Assembly: GCF_007558865.1 (NCBI RefSeq)
Contig: NZ_VLPK01000001.1
Coordinates: 2,337,485-2,401,484 of the forward strand
Length of the DNA: 64,000 nucleotides
Direction: 5' to 3'
Source: Mucilaginibacter corticis
GTDB taxonomy: Bacteria; Bacteroidota; Bacteroidia; Sphingobacteriales; Sphingobacteriaceae
Below the pieces are notes generated by a model. That model was not told the DNA's origin and searched no databases. It saw only the letters and a list, made by a program, of their open reading frames with translations. The position numbers and the translations under genes are program-made. Below are positions 43,115 to 53,427 of the stretch, piece by piece (position 1 is the stretch's first letter; every line of letters begins with the position of its first letter).

Positions 43115-44854
43115 TTATTTAAGCCTTATTTCACTAACACTGCAGCCTTGCGGTACCATCGGGAATACATTGTTCTCTTTGGTTACCATCACCTCTAACA
43201 GGAACGAACCTTTGTTATCCAGCATTTCTTTTAAGGCACCCTGCAGGTCTGCACGCTCGTCAATGCGTTTGCCCGGTATGCGATAAGCTGCAGCTAATGC
43301 CACAAAATCAGGGCTTTGAATATCAACGAACGAATACCTGCGGTCATTAAACAGTTCCTGCCATTGACGAACCATACCCAGGAAACGGTTGTTCAGGATA
43401 ATGATCTTTACATCAACACCGCTCTGCATGATAGTGCCTAACTCCTGGCAGGTCATCTGGAACCCGCCGTCGCCAATAATAGCTACTACGGTACGGTCTT
43501 GTGCCCCATATTTTGCGCCTATGGCAGCAGGTAATGCAAAGCCCATAGTACCTAAGCCACCGCTGGTTACATTGCTGCGCGTTTTGTTAAACTGAGCGTA
43601 ACGGCAAGCCACCATCTGGTGCTGGCCAACGTCGGTTACAATAACAGCTTCGCCACCGGTAAGGTCATTTAATTGTTTAATTACCTCACCCATGGTCATT
43701 TCGCCTGTTTGAGGGTTAAGTTCTTTTTCAATAACGGCCTCAGTTTCCTGGCGGGTGTATTCTTTAAATTTAGCTAACCATTCGGTGTGTTGTTTTTCTT
43801 CAACCAAAGCAGTTAGTAAAGGCAATGTTTCTTTGCAATCGCCCCAAACAGGTACGGTTGTTTTAACATTCTTATCAATTTCGGCAGGGTCAATATCCAA
43901 GTGGATAACCTTTGCCTGTTTAGCATATTTATCCAGGCGGCCTGTTACACGGTCGTCAAAACGCATGCCTATGGCTATTAACACATCGCACTCGTTAGTT
44001 AATACGTTAGGGCCGTAATTACCATGCATACCCAGCATACCCACGTTTAACGGGTGGTCTGTAGGGATAGCGCCTGCACCTAATACGGTCCACGCTGCCG
44101 GGATACCGCTTTTTTCAACAAATGCCTTGAACTCCTGCTCGGCAGTACCTAATAATATCCCCTGGCCAAATAATATAAATGGTTTTTTAGCCTGGTTAAT
44201 TAAAGCTGCCGCCTGCTCGATATACTGCGGGCGTACAATAGGTTTTGGGCGATAACTGCGGATATGCTCACATTTGGTATAGCCTTCGTAGTCAAATAAC
44301 TGGATCTGAGCATTTTTGGTGATGTCAATTAAAACCGGACCCGGCCTGCCGCTTTTTGCAATGTAAAAAGCTTTGGCAATAACTTCGGGGATCTCGTTGG
44401 CATCAGTTACCTGGTAGTTCCATTTGGTAACCGGTGTTGTGATGTTGATCACGTCAGTTTCCTGGAAAGCATCGGTACCTAAAAGGTGAGCGAATACCTG
44501 CCCGGTTATACAAACCAAGGGTGTGCTGTCAATCTGCGCGTCGGCCAAACCGGTTACCAGGTTAGTAGCGCCTGGCCCGCTGGTAGCGAAAACCACACCC
44601 ACTTTGCCCGATGTACGTGCATAGCCTTGGCCGGCATGTGTGCCGCCCTGCTCATGCCTAACCAAAATGTGGTTAAGCTTATCATTATAATCATACAAAG
44701 CATCATAAATAGGCATGATGGCACCACCCGGATAACCGAAAATGGTATCAACGCCTTCTGCAATTAATGCTTCTAATAAAGCTACCGATCCGGAAACCTT
44801 TGTGGTTGCCTTGGTAGCTGTTTCTGTTAGTATTTCTTGTTGTGCAACTTCCAT
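43115..44854 (-). CDS. ilvB: Acetolactate synthase large subunit, ThDP-dependent
   Basis: 579 aa. Condenses two pyruvates, or pyruvate and 2-oxobutyrate, the first common step for Val/Leu and Ile. Marks: VDTIFGYPGGAIMPIYDALY (catalytic Glu follows in VRHEQGGTHAGQGYA), ATSGPGATNLVTGLADAQID, the FAD-region MLGMHGNYGPNVLTNECDVL, and the ThDP motif IIGDGGFQMTCQELGTIMQS ... NNRFLGMVRQWQELF. Length is normal for catalytic AHAS. Second gene of the cluster, 108 nt after ilvD, a gap containing the TCCCGATAGCTATCGGGA palindrome. Confidence 0.97.
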   Translation of the reverse strand: MEVAQQEILTETATKATTKVSGSVALLEALIAEGVDTIFGYPGGAIMPIYDALYDYNDKLNHILVRHEQGGTHAGQGYARTSGKVGVVFATSGPGATNLVTGLADAQIDSTPLVCITGQVFAHLLGTDAFQETDVINITTPVTKWNYQVTDANEIPEVIAKAFYIAKSGRPGPVLIDITKNAQIQLFDYEGYTKCEHIRSYRPKPIVRPQYIEQAAALINQAKKPFILFGQGILLGTAEQEFKAFVEKSGIPAAWTVLGAGAIPTDHPLNVGMLGMHGNYGPNVLTNECDVLIAIGMRFDDRVTGRLDKYAKQAKVIHLDIDPAEIDKNVKTTVPVWGDCKETLPLLTALVEEKQHTEWLAKFKEYTRQETEAVIEKELNPQTGEMTMGEVIKQLNDLTGGEAVIVTDVGQHQMVACRYAQFNKTRSNVTSGGLGTMGFALPAAIGAKYGAQDRTVVAIIGDGGFQMTCQELGTIMQSGVDVKIIILNNRFLGMVRQWQELFNDRRYSFVDIQSPDFVALAAAYRIPGKRIDERADLQGALKEMLDNKGSFLLEVMVTKENNVFPMVPQGCSVSEIRLK

Positions 44855-44880
44855 ACTCTTGTTTTTTATTTCGGATATCG

Positions 44881-44898
44881 TCCCGATAGCTATCGGGA
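44881..44898. repeat. 18-nt perfect palindrome TCCCGATAGCTATCGGGA
   Basis: Located in the ilvD-ilvB gap, inside TTCGGAT-type word repeats (ATTTCGGATATCG and GATTTCGGATTT on either side). It can form a hairpin in the operon mRNA. It resembles a short palindrome that recurs in Bacteroidota intergenic DNA (from memory). Confidence 0.7.
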
Positions 44899-44962
44899 TT
44901 AGATTTCGGATTTATTTAATTTTATTAGTTCCCTCTTACTCCCCCTTTAGGGGGCAGGGGGG

Positions 44963-46669
44963 CTATAACTCGTCTGTTACGCAGCCTTCGGCTGCAGTTG
45001 AAACAGTTTTGGCATATTTATATAATAGCCCTTTAGTAGCTTTTAAAGCGGGTTGTTTCCATGCGGCTTTACGTGCTGCAAGTTCCTCATCAGATATTTT
45101 AAGGTTGATGCTGTTTGTGGTAGCATCAATTTCTATCGGATCATTATCCTGTATCAAGCCTATAGCGCCCCCGTCAAAAGCTTCGGGGGTGATGTGGCCT
45201 ACCACAAACCCGTGGGTACCACCACTAAAACGGCCGTCGGTGATCAATGCTACCGATGCACCCAAACCTGCACCAAAAATGGCTGATGTTGGTTTAAGCA
45301 TCTCAGGCATACCGGGCGCGCCTTTAGGGCCCACGTTGCGGATAACTACCACATCACCCGCTTTGACTCGGCCGCTTTGTATACCATCAATCAGTTCAAA
45401 CTCACCATCAAACGTACGGGCAGGTCCTGAAAAACGCTCGCCCTCTTTACCGCTGATCTTAGCTACACTGCCACCTTCGGCAATGTTTCCGTAAAGGATC
45501 TGTAAGTGCCCGGTGGCCTTAACAGGTTTTTCAACCGGCCAGATAATATCTTGCTTGCTAAAATCCAGATCAGGTACGTCTGCCAGGTTTTCGGCTACGG
45601 TTTTACCGGTTACTGTCATACAATCGCCATGCAACCAGCCTTGTTTGTACAGGTATTTCATTACCGCTGGCACACCGCCGGCATTGTGCAGATCGGTCAT
45701 CATATATTTACCGCTTGGCTTCATATCGGCCAGTACCGGTATGCGGTTGCTGATCTCCTGAAAATCGTCCTGGGTTAATTTTACATCAACGCTTTTTGCC
45801 ATGGCTATCATGTGCAATACCGCGTTGGTGCTGCCGCCCAATACCATAATTACCACTATCGCATTTTCAAATGCTTTGCGGGTCATGATATCGCTTGGTT
45901 TAATATCTTTCTCTAATAAAATTTTTATTGCTTTACCTGCCGCTAAACATTCTGCTCTTTTCTCATCGCTTAAAGCAGGGTTCGATGATGAATAAGGCAA
46001 GCTCATGCCCATAGCCTCAATAGCAGCAGCCATGGTATTAGCTGTATAAACACCGCCACAGGCACCCGCGCTCGGGCAGGCATTTTTAATGATACCCTGA
46101 AAATCTTCAGGACTTATAGTGCCGGCAATTTTTTTACCCAAAGCTTCAAAAGCCGATACAATGTTCAGGTCTTCGCCTTTCCAGTGACCAGGGTGGATAG
46201 TACCGCCGTAAACCATGATAGACGGACGGTTTAAACGGCCCATAGCCATAATAGAGCCCGGCATGTTTTTGTCGCAACCCGGCAGGGTGATCAAACCATC
46301 ATAATATTGTGCAGCGGTAACCGCTTCGATAGAATCTGCAATAACATCACGGCTGATTAATGAATAACGCATACCCGGGGTACCGTTGCCCATGCCATCG
46401 CTCACACCAATCGTATTAAATATCAGCCCGACCAGATCCTCGTTCCAAATACCTTCTTTAACGATCTTAGCCAGGTCATTAAGGTGCATGTTACAAGTAT
46501 TGCCGTCATAGCCCATACTTGCCACGCCGACCTGTGCTTTTTGCATGTCGTCGTCGGTTAAGCCAACGCCGTAAAGCATGGCCTGTGCGGCAGGTTGAGT
46601 AGGATCCTGCGTAAAAGTTTTACTATATTTATTTAACTCTACGCCGGTTGTGCTGTTAGATGAACTCAT
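44963..46669 (-). CDS. ilvD: Dihydroxy-acid dehydratase
   Basis: 568 aa. Fe-S dehydratase giving 2-oxoisovalerate and 2-oxo-3-methylvalerate. Cluster Cys in [31 protein letters not shown] and [20 protein letters not shown]; also [40 protein letters not shown] and [20 protein letters not shown] with the conserved Ser/Gly loop. It is the first gene of the cluster; the main promoter should lie in the 343-nt AT-rich gap upstream. Normal length; ends in [11 protein letters not shown]. Confidence 0.97.
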   Translation of the reverse strand: MSSSNSTTGVELNKYSKTFTQDPTQPAAQAMLYGVGLTDDDMQKAQVGVASMGYDGNTCNMHLNDLAKIVKEGIWNEDLVGLIFNTIGVSDGMGNGTPGMRYSLISRDVIADSIEAVTAAQYYDGLITLPGCDKNMPGSIMAMGRLNRPSIMVYGGTIHPGHWKGEDLNIVSAFEALGKKIAGTISPEDFQGIIKNACPSAGACGGVYTANTMAAAIEAMGMSLPYSSSNPALSDEKRAECLAAGKAIKILLEKDIKPSDIMTRKAFENAIVVIMVLGGSTNAVLHMIAMAKSVDVKLTQDDFQEISNRIPVLADMKPSGKYMMTDLHNAGGVPAVMKYLYKQGWLHGDCMTVTGKTVAENLADVPDLDFSKQDIIWPVEKPVKATGHLQILYGNIAEGGSVAKISGKEGERFSGPARTFDGEFELIDGIQSGRVKAGDVVVIRNVGPKGAPGMPEMLKPTSAIFGAGLGASVALITDGRFSGGTHGFVVGHITPEAFDGGAIGLIQDNDPIEIDATTNSINLKISDEELAARKAAWKQPALKATKGLLYKYAKTVSTAAEGCVTDEL

Positions 46670-46730
46670 TTTTTAGTAGTATTAGTTATTGCAGGAATTA
46701 GGTTTCCTAATGATTGCTTTTATGTTACTG

Positions 46731-46761
46731 TTAAGATAGGCATCCACAAAAAAACTGGCAA
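46731..46761 (-). promoter_or_regulatory. Candidate main promoter of the ilv-leu cluster
   Basis: Minus-strand TTG (46761-46759), 20 nt, TATCTTAA (46738-46731; close to TAnnTTTG). It is 62 nt upstream of the ilvD ATG. The rest of the gap 46670-47012 is very AT-rich with no gene; I see no leader peptide rich in Ile/Val/Leu codons and no T-box or riboswitch pattern. Confidence 0.35.
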
Positions 46762-46981
46762 TAGGTTAATGTGATTTTTTCAATTAAGTATTATATTCTT
46801 TTATTTTATATAATTATGATTTATAATTCGTTTTTTATATTAATTAATGAAATATAATTTTTAGCTAACTATACCAAAGTTCAAAACGGTATTCGGTATT
46901 GATTTTATGCATGCATAGTAAAGAGTGATTTTTCTGCCTGAAATTGGGGTAGGGCCGTAAAAAGTTGTTATTTATTGATGG

Positions 46982-46989
46982 TATATTTG
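46982..46989 (+). promoter_or_regulatory. Promoter -7 box of the Fic gene
   Basis: TATATTTG is an exact TAnnTTTG match 23 nt upstream of the ATG. The nearest TTG is only 14 nt upstream, so the -33 element is uncertain. Confidence 0.5.
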
Positions 46990-47012
46990 GTGCTGATACT
47001 TGTTACTAAAAG

Positions 47013-47795
47013 ATGAAGAAAACGCAATTTGAGATATTGCCGACGGCCTTGCTTGAAGACTATTGCGGACATGTAAGCCAAACCATGGCCGAAAAGTTTG
47101 ATGCACTAAAGGATAGTGAGCTGTCTGTAGATGCTTTTAGCTTTTACACGTCAGTATCGGCAGTTTTTTCGTCAAAAATTGAAGGTGAAAAAATGGAGCT
47201 GGATTCTTTCATCAAACATAAACTGATGGGGGTAAAGTTTACACCGGATCATACACAAAAAATTGACGATTTGTACGAAGCCTACCAATTTGCAAAAAAG
47301 ACGCCTTTAAATGAAGATTCTGTTAAGGAAGCGCATACGCTATTAACTGCCCATATTTTGCAAAAACAACAACGCGGCGCTTTACGCACCGGTAATATGT
47401 TTGTAACCACAAGTGACGGTAAGATTGAATATGTAGCCTGTGCGCCAGGCATCGTAAAGACAGAAATTAATAAACTGTATAATGATATAGCTGTTTTACT
47501 TAATACAGAGTTGCGTATTGAAGAAGCTTTCTTTTTTGCGGCGTTGATCCATTTAGCATTTGTGAAGATCCATCCGTTTAATGACGGTAACGGTCGTACA
47601 GCCCGCTTGCTTGAAAAATGGTTCTTAGCGCAAAAATTGGGCGACAAAGCCTGGTTCATTCAATCAGAGAAAAGCTATTATACCGACCATCAGACCTATT
47701 ATAGTAATATAAGATTGTTAGGATTAGAATATGAGTTGTTGGATTATAATCGGGCTTTGCCGTTTTTGCTGATGTTGTCGGAAGCGTTGGAGTAG
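47013..47795 (+). CDS. Fic-family protein (class II, self-inhibited)
   Basis: 260 aa. Fic core HPFNDGNGRTAR (residues 187-198) is intact, with the catalytic His and the Gly-rich phosphate loop, so AMP-transfer (or related nucleotidyl transfer) to a Ser/Thr/Tyr of a target protein is predicted. The N-terminal helix carries the inhibitory motif SSKIEGE near residues 52-58, which matches (S/T)xxxE(G/N), so it is a self-contained class II Fic. There is no separate antitoxin gene and no C-terminal HTH (it ends LLMLSEALE). Stand-alone gene; target unknown. Confidence 0.93.
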   Translation: MKKTQFEILPTALLEDYCGHVSQTMAEKFDALKDSELSVDAFSFYTSVSAVFSSKIEGEKMELDSFIKHKLMGVKFTPDHTQKIDDLYEAYQFAKKTPLNEDSVKEAHTLLTAHILQKQQRGALRTGNMFVTTSDGKIEYVACAPGIVKTEINKLYNDIAVLLNTELRIEEAFFFAALIHLAFVKIHPFNDGNGRTARLLEKWFLAQKLGDKAWFIQSEKSYYTDHQTYYSNIRLLGLEYELLDYNRALPFLLMLSEALE

Positions 47796-47816
47796 AGAAT
47801 AAAATCCCCAACAAAA

Positions 47817-47838
47817 AAGCCCGGATAAATCCAGGCTT
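47817..47838. terminator. Bidirectional terminator between Fic and atpC
   Basis: AAGCCCGGAT / ATCCAGGCTT, a 10-bp stem with one mismatch and a 2-nt loop, in the gap between two convergent genes; A-rich on one side and T-rich on the other. Confidence 0.65.
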
Positions 47839-47860
47839 CCTTCATAAATTATCTTAAAGA

Positions 47861-48109
47861 TTAGCGTTGTTCTATGCCTTCGGCAAGTACGGTTACTACA
47901 TTGTTTGAAGCTTCAACAACACCACCTTTTATATAAAAAACTTCTTCTTTACCACTGCCGCGCACAACTACTTTACCATCCTGCAAGGTAGAAATGATGG
48001 GGGCGTGGTGGTTTAATATCTCAAAAAAGCCCAAAGTGCCCGGAAGAGTTACCGAGGTAGCTTCGCCTTCAAACACTTTTTTATCGGGGGTAAGAATTTC
48101 TAATGTCAT
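47861..48109 (-). CDS. atpC: ATP synthase epsilon subunit (short form)
   Basis: 82 aa. Only the N-terminal beta-sandwich is present: MTLEILTPDKKVFEGEATSV, TLPGTLGFFEILNHHAPIIS, TLQDGKVVVRG, YIKGGVVEASNNVVTVLAEG. The C-terminal two-helix domain that can lock the rotor in E. coli is absent, as usual in Bacteroidota, so inhibition by epsilon is not expected. Co-transcribed with atpD (80 nt gap containing a TCTTGATTC word-repeat hairpin). Confidence 0.95.
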   Translation of the reverse strand: MTLEILTPDKKVFEGEATSVTLPGTLGFFEILNHHAPIISTLQDGKVVVRGSGKEEVFYIKGGVVEASNNVVTVLAEGIEQR

Positions 48110-48121
48110 GTTTTGTGAGAG

Positions 48122-48187
48122 TTAAGAGTCAAGAATCAAGATACAAGATTTTACTGTCCTGGTTCTTGATTCTTGTCTCTTGATTCT
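48122..48187. repeat. Word-repeat hairpin (TCTTGATTC family)
   Basis: GAGTCAAGAATCAAGATACA then AGA on the left, TTCTTGATTCTTGTCTCTTG then ATTCT on the right, complementary around an about 18-nt loop. It lies between atpD and atpC; the cimA-leuB gap (36136-36170) has the same word on one side only. Confidence 0.75.
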
Positions 48188-48189
48188 AA

Positions 48190-49713
<1,524 letters not shown>

Positions 49714-49764
49714 TTAAATATATTGTTAAAATAGTTTAAAACCTTTTTAGCGCTATTTCAGGGC

Positions 49765-49773
49765 GCAAAGTTA
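49765..49773 (-). promoter_or_regulatory. Promoter -7 box of atpDC
   Basis: Minus-strand TAACTTTGC (49773-49765), identical to the ilvA box. It leaves a leader of about 60 nt before the atpD ATG. No TTG lies at the ideal distance upstream. Confidence 0.6.
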
Positions 49774-49930
49774 AGGTTTATAATACAATATTAAAATACT
49801 TAAAGTGAGATTTTTTTACACTTATGATTAATGAATATGCAATGATTTAGCGCTTACAGTCAATTATTTTTTAAAAAGCGCTTTGTATGCTATAAAAGAT
49901 TAATATTTAAACAATTGTACATATTGCTTT

Positions 49931-50917
49931 TCAGGCATCAAAAGTTAAAACTATTTTGCCAATATGCCGGCTGCTTTCCATCAGTACATGGGCTTCAGAG
50001 GCTTTGTCAGCAGAAAATACGGCATTGATTACCGGCTTGATTTTACCTGATATTAGTAGCGGCCAAATGTTTTCTTGCAATTCCCGGGCTATAGCGCTTT
50101 TAAATTCGACAGTGCGCGGACGTAGTGCTGAGCCGGTTATGGTAAGCCGCTTGCGCAGGATGACAGAAAGGTCAACCTGCGTGTCTTTACCTTCCATCAT
50201 GTTGATCATTACCAGGCGGCCATCGTCGGCAAGGGCCCGCAGGTTGCGCGGGGTGTAATTGCCGCCAACCATATCTAAAATAACATCGACACCTTTGCCG
50301 CCGGTTACCGATTTTATTACTGCTTCAAAATCTTCTGTTTTATAGTTGATAGCTTTCACTGCGCCAAGATCCTCGCAAAACTTACATTTCTCGTCAGACC
50401 CTGCCGTTACATAAACGGTGCTGCCCATAGCCGTTGCCATCTGGATGCCGGCCACCCCAATGCCGCTTGAACCGCCATGAATAAGCAGGCTTTCGCCGGG
50501 TTGCAGGTGGCCGCGGTCGAATACATTACTCCATACCGTAAAAAAGGTTTCGGGTAATGATGCCGCTTCAACAAAGCTGAGGCCTTCAGGTATGGGCAGG
50601 CATTGCCCTTGGGGGACGTTGCAGTATTCGGCATAGCCGCCGCCTGTTACCAGCGCGCAAACTATATCGCCAACTTTAAGATGGGTTACATTAGTGCCGA
50701 TATGGGTAATGGTCCCCGCTATTTCTAAACCCGGGATATCCTGTGGCGCGCCTGCTGGCGGCGGGTAATGCCCTTTACGTTGCGCAACATCTGGCCGGTT
50801 AACACCCGCGGCAGCAACTTTTACCAGCACTTCGTTTGCTGCATAAGCAGGTATGGGCCGTTCGGTAATTTGTAAAACTTCCGGAGGACCGGGTTGGGTG
50901 ATGACGATGGCTTTCAT
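49931..50917 (-). CDS. NAD(P)H:quinone oxidoreductase (zeta-crystallin-like MDR)
   Basis: 328 aa from ATG 50917 (MKAIVITQPGPPEVLQITER). Zinc-free medium-chain reductase: NRPDVAQRKGHYPPPAGAP, PGLEIAGTI, VALVTGGGYAEY-type region (CALVTGGGYAEYCNVPQGQC), SLPETFFTVWSNVFDRG, and NADPH-fold GGSSGIGVAGIQMATAMGST with VYVTAGSDEKC. No structural-zinc Cys cluster. It probably reduces quinones or enones with NADPH. The frame extends ten codons upstream to 50947, but the MKAIVITQPG start fits the family best. Confidence 0.9.
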   Translation of the reverse strand: MKAIVITQPGPPEVLQITERPIPAYAANEVLVKVAAAGVNRPDVAQRKGHYPPPAGAPQDIPGLEIAGTITHIGTNVTHLKVGDIVCALVTGGGYAEYCNVPQGQCLPIPEGLSFVEAASLPETFFTVWSNVFDRGHLQPGESLLIHGGSSGIGVAGIQMATAMGSTVYVTAGSDEKCKFCEDLGAVKAINYKTEDFEAVIKSVTGGKGVDVILDMVGGNYTPRNLRALADDGRLVMINMMEGKDTQVDLSVILRKRLTITGSALRPRTVEFKSAIARELQENIWPLLISGKIKPVINAVFSADKASEAHVLMESSRHIGKIVLTFDA

Positions 50918-50967
50918 GGCTATGGCTAAGTTATCACAATAAACCATTACACGGTCATCATGTTTTG

Positions 50968-53325
50968 CTATTCGCTCCGCAGGCTTTTTACCGGGTTAAC
51001 CAGCGCTGCCTTAACCGATTGAAAACTGACGGTAATAATGGCGATCAATATTGCAACCAGGCTGGTGGCAGGGAAAATATACCAATGGATACCCTCGCGA
51101 TAGGCATAGCCCTGTAACCATTTTTGCATGGCCCACCACGCCAATGGCGTGGTTATGAGTATGGCCATAAATACCAGCTTTATAAAATCTTTGGATAGCA
51201 TGATCATAAGTGCGGCAACGCCTGCGCCCAAAACTTTACGGATCCCTATTTCGCGGTTTCGTTGTTCGGCAGCGTATGCCGCAAGGCCAAATAAACCGAG
51301 GCACGCGATAAAAATAGCAAGCGAAGTAAATATAACGAAGATCCTGCCCATGCGTTGCTCATTGTTATATAAAGCATTAAAGTCTGCATCCATAAATGAA
51401 TACTCAAATTGGTGATTTGGTGCCAACTGTTTCCATTTATTTTGGATGCCCGACAGTGTTGCCGGTAGGCCTGCCGTATTCATCTTGATACTTAAAGATG
51501 CCATCCAATCATGGCCTAATACCATTACTAACGGGGTTACATTGTTTCGTAACGATGCAAAGTTGAAATCTTTTACTACGCCGATGATATGGTATTTATT
51601 ATTCAGCGTTTCGCTGCCATCTTTATAATTCAGCATTTTCGCTGCAGTTTCATTAATAATTATTGCCGCTGAATCGGTAGCGAGAGATTTAGAGAAATTA
51701 CGGCCTTTTGTTATAACCATTCCCATAGTATTAATATAATCTTCATCCACCACCCAAAATTCTGTTTGTATGGATTTACCCATACTTGTGGTAACATTAT
51801 TTGGCCAGCGATTAACACCCGTAGGTAAAAAGCCTGTTAGCGTTGCATTTTCAACACCGGGCAATTGTTTAATTTCCTGCTTTAATATTTGCGCGTCATC
51901 AACAACTGTCGCGTTTTTAACTATGAGCACCTGATCGCGCTTAAAACCAAGATCTTTACTTTGAATATATTTAAGCTGATTGTAAATAACTACCGTACCA
52001 ATGATCAGGAAAATAGATATGGAAAACTGAAACACCACTAAAAAACTACGGAGAAAACTACCCTTAAATCCCGCGGTTAGTTTGCCTTTTAAAACATGGA
52101 TGGGTTGGAAAGCCGACAGGAAAAAGGCCGGGTAAGCCCCTGCCAGTGCGCCAACTATTACAATAATCAGCAGTAATGCCGGTAATAACCATGTAAATGT
52201 TTGCAGGGTAATAGCCAGGTTTTTATCCGATAGATTATTAAACGCTGGCAAAAGTGCCCATGCGGTTAATACCGCTATCATGGTTGCCGCAAGTGTTATC
52301 ATTACAGACTCTGACAGGAATTGCGCTATCAAATGTTTTCGCGATGAGCCTAAGACTTTGCGCACCCCAACTTCGCGGGCACGGTTGGCAGATTGCGCGG
52401 TAGACAGGTTCATGAAATTGATACAAGCCAGCACCAAAATAAATAAAGCCACTGCCGAAAAGATATAAATATATTGTACGTTGCCGTTTGCAGCAAGCTC
52501 ACGCTGTCTGTTGGATTTTAGGTGAATATCTGTAAGCGGCGTTAATGACAGCTTGATGAAATTGCCTTTTGCAGAAAACTTATCGTAATTAAAGTCGCCT
52601 GTGTTTAGGTTGCGTTTCATCAGCCCGTCAAATTTGCTTTCTAAACGGGATACATCAGCACCCGGTTTTAACAATACGTACGTGGTTTGGTTAAAATGCA
52701 TCCAGCCGTGATCGTTATGGTCATCAAGCGCCATGAAAAAGTCTGCACGAAAATGTGATTGAGCAGGCATATCATTTATAACTCCTGTTATTTTGTAAGC
52801 ATTGTTGTCATTAACCATGGTTAATATTTTGCCTAAAACATGTACGGTATTAAAGTATTTCCTGGCTGCCGATTCTGATATCACAATTGAAGTATGGTCA
52901 GATAAGGCAGTTTCAGGATTGCCTTCTATCATTGGTAAAGTAAAAATGTTAAACAGCGATGGATCGCAGTAAACAGCAATGTTTTCGTCAATAACTTGGT
53001 CGCCTTTCTTAAACCTGATATTTAAGGCCGGGGCAACTCGGGCAGAATTTTCAACTTCAGGAAATTCTTTTACTAAAGCGCCACATACGGGAGGTGCGGT
53101 AATGGCAAAAGTTGTTGTCGTGCCGCCGTATCTTAAATCTGTATTTACCCTGTAAATGCGGTCATGTTTGGTATTGTACCTGTCATAACTTAATTCGTCG
53201 AATACATAAAAAATAATAAGCAGGCAGATGGTTAAACCGAGGGCCAGGCCAAAAATATTAATGAATGTAAAGCCTTTGTTTTTTAAGAGGCTTCTAAAAG
53301 CTGTTTTAATGTAATTCTTTATCAT
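50968..53325 (-). CDS. FtsX-family ABC transporter permease (MacB-like), copy 1
   Basis: 785 aa. N-terminal helix (FTFINIFGLALGLTICLLII) followed by a large periplasmic MacB-core domain (about 45-280). Three helices with NFMNLSTAQSANRAREVGVR, KVLGSSRKHLIAQF then a second half with the same plan: helix, periplasmic domain (about 440-660) and three helices with AEQRNREIGIRKVLGAGVAA. Ends PVKSLRSE. Duplicated FtsX permeases of this size pair with a separate ATPase; none is encoded nearby. They likely power export or envelope signalling rather than transmembrane transport. It is a paralogue of the gene at 58349-60760. Confidence 0.9.
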   Translation of the reverse strand: MIKNYIKTAFRSLLKNKGFTFINIFGLALGLTICLLIIFYVFDELSYDRYNTKHDRIYRVNTDLRYGGTTTTFAITAPPVCGALVKEFPEVENSARVAPALNIRFKKGDQVIDENIAVYCDPSLFNIFTLPMIEGNPETALSDHTSIVISESAARKYFNTVHVLGKILTMVNDNNAYKITGVINDMPAQSHFRADFFMALDDHNDHGWMHFNQTTYVLLKPGADVSRLESKFDGLMKRNLNTGDFNYDKFSAKGNFIKLSLTPLTDIHLKSNRQRELAANGNVQYIYIFSAVALFILVLACINFMNLSTAQSANRAREVGVRKVLGSSRKHLIAQFLSESVMITLAATMIAVLTAWALLPAFNNLSDKNLAITLQTFTWLLPALLLIIVIVGALAGAYPAFFLSAFQPIHVLKGKLTAGFKGSFLRSFLVVFQFSISIFLIIGTVVIYNQLKYIQSKDLGFKRDQVLIVKNATVVDDAQILKQEIKQLPGVENATLTGFLPTGVNRWPNNVTTSMGKSIQTEFWVVDEDYINTMGMVITKGRNFSKSLATDSAAIIINETAAKMLNYKDGSETLNNKYHIIGVVKDFNFASLRNNVTPLVMVLGHDWMASLSIKMNTAGLPATLSGIQNKWKQLAPNHQFEYSFMDADFNALYNNEQRMGRIFVIFTSLAIFIACLGLFGLAAYAAEQRNREIGIRKVLGAGVAALMIMLSKDFIKLVFMAILITTPLAWWAMQKWLQGYAYREGIHWYIFPATSLVAILIAIITVSFQSVKAALVNPVKSLRSE

Positions 53326-53427
53326 GGCTGTTTAGGTGTTACATGATAAATTTAAAACTAATTATTTAGTTATCAAAGAATGTTTTTGTTTTTTTTTTGA
53401 TAACTAGCACAATACAGCTATGGCTCG

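Noticed and set aside
46670..47012. Attenuator, leader peptide, T-box or riboswitch upstream of ilvD
   Set aside because: No run of Ile/Val/Leu codons, no TGGN T-box core, no terminator hairpin with T-run. The gap is only AT-rich with a weak promoter candidate.
47013..47795. Toxin-antitoxin or defence island formed by Fic, YoeB and Type III RM together
   Set aside because: The three loci are far apart (9.7-14.5, 17.5-18.0 and 47 kb) with housekeeping genes between, so a joint defence island is not supported.
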